This document shows positions 13,116-24,454 of a DNA stretch of 64,000 nucleotides, piece after piece. How positions within the stretch are numbered: position 1 is the first letter of the stretch; every line of letters begins with the position of its first letter. The position numbers and the translations under genes are program-made. Where the stretch lies: NCBI GenBank assembly GCA_011634665.1, contig WAEK01000006.1, positions 205,001 to 269,000 of the forward strand, read 5' to 3'. The notes below the pieces were generated by a model. That model was not told where the DNA came from and did no database searches. It saw only the letters and a program-made list of their open reading frames with translations. Source of the stretch: Mortierella sp. BCC40632. Its lineage: Eukaryota; Mortierellomycota; Mortierellomycetes; Mortierellales; Mortierellaceae.

Positions 13116-13444
13116 TTGATTAGAAGAAGAAACTATCGAAGCAGATTTTTTTAGTTCTTTTCCACTTTGGTTGCTTGGCAAAGGAAGAAAACATCAACTT
13201 ACTTGCGACGTGGATAATGCCCACAAGTGAAAGGATCCAGAGGATTAGCAAAATGATACCAACAAGGATGAACCCTAGAGAGAGAGAGAGAGAGAGATAG
13301 AAAGTGAGAGAGTCAGCGAGATTGAGTTGTTGAACAGTTTTTTCTTTTCGTATTCATTCCTATCAGAGCATTGGGCCTCAAAGTCGAAGCTCTTTCTTCT
13401 TTACCATCGAATGCAATGACTTCGATTGTATCGCAGAGTGCCAT
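12924..13444 (-). CDS. Small two-helix membrane protein (lmo0937/DUF5670-like)
   Basis: A 75-residue protein split over three exons: 13405-13444, 13203-13274 and 12924-13039. All donors (GTAAAG, GTAAGT) and acceptors (CTAG, AATAG) are canonical and phases agree. It reads MALCDTIEVIAFD, then helix 1 (GFILVGIILLILWILSLVG), a short loop with His and two Gly (IIHVATGGLQH), helix 2 (IFIILAIIFIIAWLFTRF), and a basic tail (YYRRNRWGFRRSIV). Helix-(G)IH-GG-(I/Q)H-helix resembles the small bacterial lmo0937-type proteins of about 50 residues, whose role is unknown; the resemblance is from memory of the pattern and not certain. Positive C-terminal charges suggest a cytosolic tail. Both introns hold (GA)n tracts. 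The gene is convergent with CAF-1 p60. Confidence 0.7.
13065..13111. repeat. (GA)n microsatellite in intron of small membrane-protein gene
   Basis: About 23 GA units; on the coding strand this is (CT)n directly upstream of the final exon. Confidence 0.95.
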
Positions 13445-14356
13445 GGTTATAGCTTTGGGGAAAGTTGACGATGAGTATGGGAGATAGGAAGGATGGGTCG
13501 AGTAAAGAGCGTGTAAAGTGGGAGAGAAAGAAAGAAAGGCGAGTGAGAGTGTGAGGATGGAGATGAGAGAAAGAAAAAAAGAAAAGAAAAAGATGGGAAG
13601 AAAGAAAAGAAAGAAAGAAAGAAAGAAAGAAAGAAAAAAAAGAAAAAAAAAAAGAACAAAGGACCCTACCCCCGAGTAAAGCATAAACAAGATAATGATG
13701 TATGCATAGCGCAACAACCTCTTCTTCTCTTTGGGGAAGAGGGGTTCCCCTGCCCTGGCCAAAAGTCCCATGTCCTGGTTATGACATCCCGCGTGAAGCA
13801 AACCAACTCCAGACGCTAAACTATTTTTGATCCCTTCCTCTTGTGAAATTCTCGGGTCAGTTGCTGTGGAGGAGGGTACAGGGGAAAACCCCTCTTCCCT
13901 TCCCTTCCCTTCTCCCCCCTTCTGGTCCAGGCTATCAAAGATGGAAGGTCCACATGCCCCCTCCCCTCTCTCCATTGCAGTCTAACGTAAAGGGTTCGAG
14001 CGCGTATTTTTTTAAAATGAGCTGCATGACATATTCACTCCCTTTTGTCGTAATCACCGTTGGGGGGTTTGCTACTTCTACCACCGTTACTACCACCGCC
14101 ACTACCACCACCAATCAACCACTTCCTCCCCTACCTGTCCATTGTTCAACAGACTTATATAAAAAAAAAAAAAAAAAAAAATGACTTTATGGGGATAATT
14201 ACAGTGCGCTCAGGAACTGTTCGTTCGAGTCCCCCGAAAGGACCTGGTCGCGTTTTCGCGTGTTGGTGGTGCGTCCAATGCGTTGGATCTGTTGGTGTTA
14301 AAACTTGTTGTTGTTTTTCTCCTTTTCTCTCTCTCTCCTAATACATTCTTGTTTGC
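13445..14356. other. Upstream region of the small membrane-protein gene / downstream of RRM gene
   Basis: Two minus-strand genes flank it. It contains GAAA/AAAG repeats at 13560-13655, a G-rich/C-rich block at 13850-13975 and an A20 run at 14161-14180. No exon was recognised. A TTCGAGTCCC near 14224 resembles a Pol III B-box but has no tRNA fold around it. Confidence 0.45.
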
Positions 14357-15859
14357 TTAGGCCTTGGTGGTCTCAGTCTTGTCGTTGCTGGTGGTAGTGT
14401 TAGCAGCAGGGGCAGTGGTGGCTGTGGCACTAACGACAGGAATCTCGGCCGTCTTGGGGACAACGGGAGTATCCTCAGCTTCGCTAGGGGGAGTGAGAGG
14501 ATGTCCCTGAGAAAGAGCGATCCGGATCACCAAGGGACGTCCATCCGCCAAAACTCCGTTCATCTTCTCGATCACCTTTTGCTGTTCAGCCTCATCCACC
14601 AATTCAACAAAGCCAAAGCCCTTGGACCGACCCGTACCATGACGACGGACAATGTGTGCAGAGTTGACCTTGAAATCCTTAAAGATCTCCTTCAAACCAT
14701 CGTCATCCATAGCATAAGGCACATTCGCAACAAAGACCGTGGTTGTCGAGGGAGGTCCAACAGAGCGGGGTGGAGCCGAGATTCCATTAGAGTCCTCACC
14801 CGAGCCAGTGGCAGCGGCGGTAGCAGCCTTGCGAGCACGACGGTTGCGGCGACGACGTACTGGGCCTGTCTTTGAAGCCTCTCCATTGGGCGCATCCTTT
14901 GCAGCTTCGGACTCTGACTCCTGAGCAGCACCCTCCTCGTAATCCGCCTAAAAAGTCGACGAGAAGAAAAAAAGAAAAGGGGGATTTATTCGTTTAGTGG
15001 ATCGACACAGGTAAAAGTGTATATGTAAAAAAAAAAAAAAAAAAAACTTACGCGGACCTTCTTGCTCTTGTTGCGGCTGGCACGGGTACGGCCAGTTCGG
15101 GGCTTCACGTCACCAGTGGTCTCTGCCGACTCTGGAGCAGCGTCAGCATCGTTGGCAGCAGACGCGTTTGAGGCAGTTGTCTTCTTTGGCTTGCGCTCCT
15201 TGGGTGGACGCTCAACCTGGGGCTTGGCGATCTCGACATTGATCTCACGGGCACCGAGGGTGGACTTGTCAAAGGACTTGACCGCTGCCTCTGCATGCGC
15301 CAACGTCTCGTAAGTGACAAAACCAAAGCCGAGCGAGCGGGTGCCGCGGGTGATGATCTTGGCCTTTACGCTGTTGTGTATGGAGAAGGAGGATGGATAG
15401 AAGAAGGAGGAGAGAGAAAGAGAGAAAGAGATGGGCCATTGTTAGTGAGCGCCCTTCTTGTTGACACACAAATAGACAATCCATGGTAGAAGAGCGTGTC
15501 CGTTTTTTTTTTTTTTTTTTTTTTGCGAATGGCATGGCACAGACTCACATATCCCTCCCTCCCCCCAACCACCCACCAAGACGCCCGCCTTTGCCAACTC
15601 ACACACACACAGACACACTACACAAAAAGCAACACGCAATCCGCGCCTCCCAGTTGTTGTCTCTTCTTGCCTGCTTCCTGTGTGGCCGCGCGGTCGGGGT
15701 CGTCACACAAAGTCATCATCTGCAATGAAATCAGTGATCGGCGTGTGTGTGTGCGATAACAACAATACTCATTCACTCTCTCTCCCCCCTTTCTTTTGAC
15801 CGCACTCCCGGATCCCATCTCCCTGATGGACCTCTCCTCCTCTTTTTTTTTTTCTCTTT

Positions 15860-15945
<86 letters not shown>

Positions 15946-16454
15946 CCCTTCCTCTCGATCGCAATCCCGTGCTTTCCGATTTTCGCTTATTGGAGGAGGA
16001 GGAGGGGGGGAGGGAGTGTTGGAGTCCCGAGGCAATGCTTGGTGATGAGTCAATGCGTGTCCATCCAACCCCCTTTCTCCTTTGGATGAGCATTGGTGTG
16101 AGAATGAGAGAAAGAGAGGTGAGGAGGTGAGGGTGTGGGTGTTAAAGAGGAAGAGGAGGCATCTCATCCTGATTCCTTTGCTCGGTTCTGTTTCCCATGT
16201 CCGCGTCCGTCGTCCGCGTCTCCGCGTCTGTGAGGAAAAAACGGAACAACCCCCATTTTTTTTTTCTTCTCTCTCTCTCTCTCTCTCTCGCTCTATCTCT
16301 CGGCCACTCTCTTTTCTCCCACTCTTTGCTCTCCTTTTCCCTTTACATTGTCCAGAGCATCTAGGCAACTGTTGGCCACTTGATTCCTCTGTTTCCATGG
16401 CTCGTTCTCATCCACCAGAGACGAGCCACGCAGCTGCATCATCTCTTACCATCA

Positions 16455-16496
<42 letters not shown>

Positions 16497-16725
16497 TGTT
16501 CAACTTGTCATCAAACACAAAGGATCAGCAATATGAACGAACGAAGAAAAAAAAAAAAAAAAAAAAGAAAGAAAGAGAGAAAATCCCTTCCACTTACACA
16601 GAGTTGTGCTTGCTAAAGAACTGCTGGAACTCATCCTGGGTAGTGTTAAAGTCAATGTTTCCGACAAAGACCTTAAAGTCATTGTCATTCTCCACGACGG
16701 CGATTTGGGCGTTCTCTTGACTCAT
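14357..16725 (-). CDS. Two-RRM RNA-binding protein
   Basis: Exons: 16598-16725, 15052-15370 and 14357-14947; about 345 residues, phases consistent. RRM1 has RNP2 KVFVGNIDF (exon 1) and RNP1 SLGFGFVTY (exon 2), so the 1,227-nt intron 1 cuts the domain between strands. RRM2 has RNP2 TVFVANVPY and RNP1 SKGFGFVEL, wholly in exon 3. The linker is basic and Ala/Ser rich (RTGRTRASRNKSKKVR, RRRRNRRARKAA), suggesting nucleic-acid contacts or a nuclear signal. The C-terminus is Thr/Ala rich. The layout of two RRMs with a basic linker recalls yeast Sbp1-like and hnRNP-like proteins, but the linker lacks RGG boxes, so no symbol is given. The start is set by MSQENAQIAVVENDNDF directly before RNP2. Intron 1 is almost entirely microsatellite and homopolymer. 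Confidence 0.88.
15871..15940. repeat. (CT)35 microsatellite in RRM-gene intron 1
   Basis: Near-perfect CT/TC dinucleotide tract of about 70 nt on the + strand, purine (GA)n on the coding strand. Confidence 0.97.
16460..16493. repeat. T34 homopolymer in RRM-gene intron 1
   Basis: Run of 34 T about 105 nt inside the 5' end of the intron; A34 on the coding strand. Confidence 0.95.
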
Positions 16726-17032
16726 GGCGGCAAAAAAAGAAAAGAAATGAAAAGAGAAAAGAGGAAGAAGAAAAAGAAGAAAAAAAGAACAAAAAAAAAA
16801 AAAAAAGAGGAATCAAGGAGGCGGGAAGGTGGAGATGGGGTGGAGAGGAGGAGAGCGAACGGCGCGGGAAAGAAGGGGGAGGGGCGAGAGGGATCGCGCG
16901 GGGAAGGGGACGTGGTGGCGGAAGGGACGTTAGGAGGAAAGGGGATTCTGAAAGAAAAAAAGTTGGCAAAGAAAGAGAAAAAGAGAAGAGAAGAAGAAGA
17001 AGAAGAAGAAGAAGAGAAAGAGAAAACAGTGG

Positions 17033-17066
<34 letters not shown>

Positions 17067-17764
17067 TGGTGTATCGTGTATGTGTTGCATGCCCAAATAT
17101 GCAGCCCACACAACACACATTCACACACGCACCCCCACTCTACTGCGTCTCTCTCTCTCTTTTTTTTTTTTTTCTATCTTCTCTCTCTCTCTCGCTCTCT
17201 CTTTCGCTGCGGCCTGTTGTTTTGTCTGCAAGTGAGCTGAATAAGTATGGTGGGTGTGTGTGTGTGTGGCACGCCCGCGTTTCTCTTTTTTTTTTTTTCC
17301 CTCTCTCTCACTTCTCTGCCCACGGCTGAAAAAAAAAAAATGTCTTGCAGCAGCAGCACCACATCTACACACGATCTCGAGAGGTCACATGGTCAAACTC
17401 TCTCTTCTTCTTCTTGGTCGTCTGGGCTGCTTCTTGGAGGGGGCATTTAATGCTCTTTATTTCCTTCGTGCCAACAACAAACACTAGGACTCTCTCCCTC
17501 TCTCATAGTCCTCAGATCTACTACCTCTCTCTGCTTAGAGGTGAGACAATGACATGAAGTGATCAGTGATCTCTCTCCTGTCCAAAAGTGGTTGCACATT
17601 CTAGGGTATGGAGGACAAGAAGGAAAAAGAGAAAACAACCAACCAACCAACCAGACCAGACCAGACCAGACCAGACCAGAGTAGAGTAGAGTAGACTAGA
17701 CTAGACCAGGCCAGACCAAGAAAGAAGAAGGAGAGAAGAGGATGGGTCAATTCGTGGAAAAAAG

Positions 17765-17804
<40 letters not shown>

Positions 17805-18191
17805 GAATGTGGGAAACTCATTTAGCCTCGAGAAGAAGAAAAAGGAGGGGGGGACCAGAGAGAGAGAGACAGATAGACCCCAACCAGCCAGTTAGCCAGT
17901 TAGTCAGTCAGTCAGTCAGCTAGTCAGTCAACAGCAGCAGCTACTACGAATAGGACGGTTCTCTTTTGGGGCCTTTTTTTTTTTTTTTTTTTTTTTTCAC
18001 TCTCTTCGTCCTCTTTGCCTTCGGTTTTCCTTTTCCTCCGTTCTGATTTCTTCGATTGCATTCGATCTCTTCCGATTCACATATCCGCCTTTTCCTTCTT
18101 TCCTAGCCATCTCATCCCCACACACAGCCCTTCTTCTTCCTCCCTTCCTCTTTGGCTCTCTTTCTCTTTCTCTTTCTCTTTCTCTTTTTTT

Positions 18192-18223
<32 letters not shown>

Positions 18224-18299
18224 TTTTTTCCTCCTCTTTTCTCTTTTTCTTCTTCCATCCCTTCTTCTTCCCTTCACATCCTTCCCTACCCTCGACATC
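16726..18299. other. Divergent intergenic region RRM gene / TIM17, microsatellite rich
   Basis: This 1.57-kb stretch must hold promoters for both genes. It contains A-rich blocks at 16733-16806, (GAA)n near 16985-17022, (TG)n at about 17035-17063, (CT)n near 17150-17200, a pentamer array at 17640-17712, (GT)n at about 17769-17802, a CAGT-type array near 17884-17925, and T-rich runs at 17972-17997 and 18185-18230. No exon was recognised. Confidence 0.6.
17640..17712. repeat. Degenerate ACCAG/AGTAG pentamer array
   Basis: Starts as ACCA tetramers, continues as about five AGACC pentamers, drifts to AGTAG and AGACT pentamers, then AGGCC. This is a gradual sequence conversion along one tandem tract. 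Confidence 0.85.
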
Positions 18300-19774
18300 A
18301 TGCCTCGCTCATCCGACCACTCCCGCGATCCTTGGTGAGTATCTGATTTATTCTTCTCCCTGAATCAGCCAAGTCAAGCCCAAGTCTCTCCAAGCCTCCT
18401 CTCCGTCGTCGCTCCTTCTCGCTCAATCTTGCTCGCTCTCACTCATCGGGAAAACGGATCACGGATCAGGCTCCTTCTTTCTCCCCTATGCCTATTGCCT
18501 ATTGCCTCTATGCCTTTCCACCGGCATTGATCGACGAGAGAGAGCTTAATCCCCGATCACAATCTAGGATGAAGCCAGGACCCTTTTTTTTTTTTTTTTT
18601 TCTTTCCTCGTCTCTTCCCTATCTCTCGGGAGAACGACACTAAAGAGAGTCTGACGGGAAGGAAAGGGAGAGGAAAGGGAGAGAGACAGACAGACAGACA
18701 GACAAAGAACTCGGTCTTTTCACTCCCGCCTGCTTTCTCCGTACCTTTTTTCCTTTTCTCTTTCCTTTCTCTCCTTCGTCTTTTTTTTTTTCTTTTCTTT
18801 TCTTTTTTTCATGGTCTTCATCCGACCCTTTTTCTCTTCTCAGGACTTGATCTTTCTTTGAAACAGGCCAGAAAAAAAAACTGCTGGAAACCAAAACGAA
18901 AAACGAACCGATATTCTAACCATTCCCTTTTCTCTCTCTCCTTTCCTTTACCTACTCTTTGTCAACCTCCTCAGCCCATACGTCATCTTCTCGGACTTGG
19001 GTGTCTCCTTTGCCATGGGTGCCATTGGTGGTGGTGTCTGGTACGGCATCAAGGGTGCCAAGAACTCTCCCAGGGTAAGTAAATTCTTTTTCCTTTTCTC
19101 CCTTTTTCTCTCTCTCTCTCCCCTGGATCGTCATTGTTATTGCTCGGGTGTTTGTCTGACAACCAATCGACCCTGACTCTCTTTTTTTTTTTTTCCTTTT
19201 TTACCCATACTTTGCATTCTTAGGGTGAACGCTTCCAAGGAGCTCTTGTTTCGCTCAAGGCTCGTGCACCAGTCCTCGGAGGAAACTTTGCCGTCTGGGG
19301 TGGACTTTTCTCGACCTTTGACTGTGGTATGAAGGGTATCCGTCAGAAGGAGGATCCATGGAACTCGATTGCCTCGGGTTTCTTGACGGGTGGTGTGCTT
19401 GCTGCCCGTGGTGGTCCCAAGGTGGCCATTACCTCGGCTGCTCTCGGAGGTGTCTTTTTGGCTGTCATCGAGGGTGTTGGTATCATGTTCTCGCGCATGT
19501 TGGCTGATAACAACAAGCCTATGATGCCCCAGGTACGGTGAAATCCCCCTTTCCCTTTTCCTCTTTCTCTTCCTCTTCCTCCCATCGAATCCAGTCACAA
19601 AAAAAACGCATTCCGTTCATTTATATATACTACATATACACATAACGGGCACATACGGGCATTACAGGAACTCTGTTGCTCATGGCCAACTCTAATTATC
19701 TCGCCTTCTAACTCGCTCTCTCTTTTTTTTTATGGTTCTAGCTCCCTGACATTGCTCCACCAGCATCGCAGTAA
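18300..19774 (+). CDS. TIM17: Mitochondrial import inner membrane translocase TIM17
   Basis: Core channel subunit of the TIM23 complex in the inner membrane, importing presequence proteins. Exons: 18300-18334, 18975-19074, 19224-19532, 19742-19774; 158 residues, the usual TIM17 length. The N-terminus [20 protein letters not shown] matches the family pattern (DPCPY.I). Four hydrophobic helices follow, with GxxxG-type packing: [20 protein letters not shown], then [20 protein letters not shown], the highly conserved [18 protein letters not shown], then [20 protein letters not shown]. The DPC-PY cysteine codon is split across intron 1. The start is chosen because the ATG begins the conserved N-terminus and sits in GACATCATGCC. 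Intron 1 is 640 nt, unusually long for this window, and carries T runs. Confidence 0.97.
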
Positions 19775-20678
19775 AAGGATCACGACCCCACGACAAATGC
19801 TCAGAGATGTGCAAAAAGGAGGAAGAAGAAAAAAATTGAAGAAGGGATGAAAGGATAGGAAGAAGGAAGGGAGGGAGGAAGGAAAGGAAAGGAAAGGAAA
19901 GGAGAGAAAAAGAAAGGAAAATATGAAAGAAAGGAAGAAAGAAAGAGAGAAAGAAAGAGAGAAAGAGAAAGAGAAGAATGAAGAAAAGAAAAAAAAATGG
20001 AAAGAAAAGAAAGAAGCTCAAGAAATGAGATCAGGACAAGGACAAAGGAAAGGACAAAGGACCAAGGCAGTGTTTTCCCTCTCTCTCGCCTTTGTGACTG
20101 TGATTCTAATCACACACACACACGCACACACACACCATCAGCACAGCGCCTTTGTGTAATAATGGACTCCTTCCTCCCTCTCATGGATCGATCCAACGGA
20201 CTTTTTTCTGAGACACACCTCTTTTTTATTTTTCTCCTCTTGACCTTTCGCTTTTTTGTTTTTTTTTTTTTTTTTTTTAGTAATCTCTCAGGCTATCCTT
20301 TTTTCTTTTTTTTTTTTTTTTTTTTCTTTTTAACATCATCTTTTTGATCTAGTTTTGTTTAGCCTCTTTTTTTTCCTTTTTCTTTTTACTAATCCAGGAT
20401 CCCATTTTTTTTTTTCTTTTTCTTTTTTTTTTCTCTCTTTCTTATTGCTTTTTTTTGCATCTCTCGCATTGCGAAATCTCTTGTCTTCACTTTGTTCCTC
20501 CCCCCCCTACCCCTAACACACACACACTGCACACACACAACCCCTGTATTATTATACTTAGACTTTAAAAAAAAAAAAAAAAAAAAAAATTGCCTGTTCA
20601 TGCGAGCATGTTTTATTGGATACATAAGCAATTTTAGGAGAAGAGAGAGAGAGAGAGATAGGAAAAGGCAAAAGGTTA
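19775..20678. other. Convergent 3' region TIM17 / CFP1-like gene
   Basis: It has GAAA-rich repeats at 19850-20000, CA repeats near 20112-20135, many T runs at 20260-20450 and an A23 run at 20567-20589. TTTATT at 20612-20617 is AATAAA on the minus strand, about 62 nt past the stop of the CFP1-like gene, a plausible poly(A) signal. Nothing coding was seen. Confidence 0.5.
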
Positions 20679-23600
20679 TCAATGCTCAATCGTGCCATTC
20701 AAGATTTCTGCAGAAAGGTCGTTCCTCCGACGCTTCATTCGCCTCTTGACCATCTTGCCCTCGGTTTTGAGATTTCTCAGCAGTTTGTTCTAAGAAAGAA
20801 AGAGAGAATCAAATTAATATTATAATGTAAAGATCACACATCACCCCACCCCACCCCCTAACCCCAGCTCAGTCAAGCAAAAGAAATAAGTGGCTCACCT
20901 GAAGGGACCATTCGAGTTCCAGCTCGGTCGCCTTGAGCTTCTGCCATCCAATGTGTCGATCACAATTACTTCGAGTCATACACACTCGCTTGCCAATATT
21001 CTCTACCAACAAGGACTGTGTCCAACTCATGGCTGGGTCTGCCCCTCGACATCCTGTCATCCCACTCGGGTTCGCCTGCGAATCCGTCTCGCCTCTTGTT
21101 GTCCCATGTCCATTGGCAAAAGTGGCCTCCGGGAGTACAATACCAACACCAGAGGTCACAGGTGCAACAGAAGATGCTCTTGATCCTGCTGGAGTGGTAA
21201 CCATCGATGCCGCTGCCTCGGCCTTTTCCACCCTCGCCATGTCTTCCATATCATCCCAGACAAGGCTATAGTCAAACCCACAAAGCATTTCTTTGTCCTT
21301 GTCCTTATCCTTGGCTTTGGATCCCCCTGACTTGCCTCCTTTAGCACGACCCTTGGATTGCGCCGTGGTCGTAGGCGTACTGGCTCTTTGAACGCTCCCA
21401 TCCTCGTCCGCCATAGTCACATCTTCTTCCTTTTCAAAGATACCCGAAGGCGTCGAGCCCGGCAAGGACGGAGAAATCGAAGGTACTCGTCCATCCTGAA
21501 CCATCAACCCATCCCCTGTCATCATGTTTGAACCATTCAAAGGAGCTGGCAAGGTCACCACAGAACCCAAATCTTGTCTTGATTGTCGATCAATACAAAT
21601 CTCGAGTTGTTTCTTTCGTTCATCCATCACCTTGCACACCTTACGAACATGAGCCACCTTTTCTCGAATATCCAATAATCGTTGTCGATCATCCAAATCC
21701 GCTAACGTCAATCGACGCCGTTGAAGTCGATGTCGTCGTCGATCTTGTTCTGCCACACCAGAATCCCGTCGATCATCCATATCTCCATTCAACGCTCCAA
21801 AGACTCGTGCTTGAGATTGTCGAATTCGTTCGGTAGCTACCAAGAGTCCACACTCTTTGGAACAGTATTTGGATTTCTTGAGAGATGGCTTTTGACAACC
21901 TTCTCGGATACACAGTTTTCTGCTGGACGTGACAAGGCCTTTCTCTATTTGGAGGGGGAAAGGAGAGGGAGAGAGAGAGAGGGAGAGGGAGAAGAGGGAG
22001 TAAATAAGAAAATATTCGTTAGAAAAAAAAAAAAAGAGAGAGAGAGAGTAAAGAACCAAAGGAGGATAACATACTTTCACATCGCATGCAATAAAACTTG
22101 TCAAGCTTTTCACTGTCCTTCTCTGCAATCCCAATACAATCCGCATGGAACCAGTCATCACATCCATCACATGCAATCATAAACCGACCCGGATCATTGG
22201 GTGCCTGACAGATACAATACAACTTTTCTCCTTCCCCTTCTTGCTTCTCCTTCTTCTTCTTTTCCTTCTCAGTCTCGCCATTGACACGACCAAGAGCAGA
22301 AGACACTGAAGAGACCGTTGACTGAAAGACCGGTGCTGGCGCTGGCGCTGATACTGGTGTTGATGTGGACGCTGGCAATGCGGGTAATGAGAGCGATGGC
22401 TGCTGAGGTTCTCTCGGCTTGGGTGATGGTGACTTGTGCTTTCGTTTCGATTCACTCTCAACTGCCACTGTTGAGAACGATGAGCTGGAGCCTTCATCCT
22501 TGACCTTGACCTTGTCCAGAGCATCGTTACCACGAAGACCGGCTGATCTCTCGGAAGAAGCGGAGGTCCGTTGATTTGACTCAGTCGTCTCTAAACCAAG
22601 ACCAGTGGTTCCCACAGCATCAACAGTCTCCGCCTTTTTGTCATGATCCTTAGAAAGCGTCGTTACCGCCGCTAGAGTGGCAGAAGGAGTAGTCGCAGAA
22701 GGAGTAGTCGCAGAAGGAGTAGTCGCAGAAGGAGTAGTCGCGGTGGCGGTGATGGAGGTGGCTCCAGTTGTGGCTGTACTATCATGAGTAATACCCTTGC
22801 TGAAACGCTTCTTCAAGCTCAAAGGACTGTGGAGAGGCGCAGGGATGGAGGAAGCCTTCTTAGAGGAAAAGGAGGCTGCTGCCGTGTTAATAGTCGGGGT
22901 CGATGGCGTTTTCACAGGTAACCTAGGCGAATCTTGAGCTTCTGTCAAGCCGCCAGCAGCTGATTCGGTGTGCTTTGTCTGAACAGTCAGCTTGGTAGGC
23001 GGCTGTAGGGATTGGAGAGCATCCTCTTCAGCAGAGCCTGATACCATTGGCAACTTTCGTTTGGCAGACTTCTTTTCACCCGACTGCACACTGGAGGCCT
23101 TGGACCCAGATGTAGAAAACGACGATCGAGTCGGCGTCTCCACCTCAGCATACTGTTGATGCTGATCCACCTTGTCTCCGACCTTTTCTTTTTTACTATG
23201 GTCAGTCGACTTTTTGGACATCTCAGAGTCCGTCGTGGGGCGATAGCGTGATGCCAGGGACGTTGATCCTGAGCCTGACACGGTTGGGGTGGATGACCTT
23301 GAGCGATCTTCACCATGGAATTTCTTTGCCTGTACACTGTGGGTTGAAGGAGAATCCTCGGCGGTATCGGAAACCCGGCGGGACTTTGATCCTGCAGTCT
23401 TCTCCTTGACCACTGAGACTGCCTCTTGTTGGCTGACTGGATGGGGCAGTTGAGGCTTAACAGCCGATGGGACTTTATGCTGAACATGCAAATGCGTAGG
23501 ACCCTCACTTGGTGCATCATGGCGACTACGCTCAGTGTGCTCTGTGGAAAGTTCAGGGCTCTTTTGATCGGATACCTTCATGACGGAATCTTTCGGGGGA

Positions 23601-24393
23601 GCCTCTATTGACTCCTTGGCTGGCACAACAACATCCTCCATAGTGTGGTCTGGCACATGTGGTGCCGAGCCATGGACACTCTTCAACTGGCTCACTTCAG
23701 GCTGTACTTCCTCTACTCGAGCCTTCTTGGAACTGTCCATAGGCAAAGAGTCTTCGATGCCATGCTTCTGTCCAGCGGTCGGCTCAAAAGTGGATGAGTG
23801 CTTCACATCACTTCCCGAGCCTATCTCAGGGCTGACACATGTTTCTACGCTGTCGTCACCAACAGTATGGGCCGCTGACTGAGAAGTAGTCTTTTTGATT
23901 GTCTTGACTGCCTTCTCTTTCTTGCCCTTCTCGAGCTTCTCTTTGCCCACCTTCTCTTTAGTTGCTTTGGTAGCCTTTTCCTTGGCTGCCTTTTCCTTTG
24001 AAAGTCGTGCAGCCGCGGCCTTTTCTTTGAGCATTTTGCTAGCCTCAACAGATCCCATCTCTTGATCCTGCTTCTGGCTAGAAGTGTCAACAGGAGCTGA
24101 CTCCGCTGGAGGAGGGATAAACTGAGGAAGAGTTGGCTGCTCTTCATAGAGTACAGTCCTAGAAGAATCAGCCTTGTTGGAAGTAACCTCTTCTGCTCTT
24201 GGCTGCTGGTGCTGTTGTTGTTGCTGTGGCTGTGGCTGTGGCTGCGGTTGTTGTTGCTGTTGTTGTTGCTGTTGTTGTTGCTGTTGTTGGTGGTGCTGCT
24301 GCTGCTGTTGGTGGTGCTGCTGCTGCTGTTGGTGGTGCTGCTGCTGTTGCTGTTGTTTTTGTTGTTGTTGCTGCTGGTGCTGCTGCTGCTGCT

Positions 24394-24454
<61 letters not shown>

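Noticed and set aside
14215..14250. TTCGAGTCCC resembling a tRNA T-loop/B box
   Set aside because: No flanking acceptor, anticodon or D-arm pairing could be drawn.
15747..16495. Overlapping frames coding long SLSLSL or RERERE runs
   Set aside because: They are translations of the (CT)n/(GA)n microsatellite in RRM-gene intron 1 and cross no recognisable domain. The same applies near 31887-32225, 32383-32862, 43766-44383 and 44834-45307.
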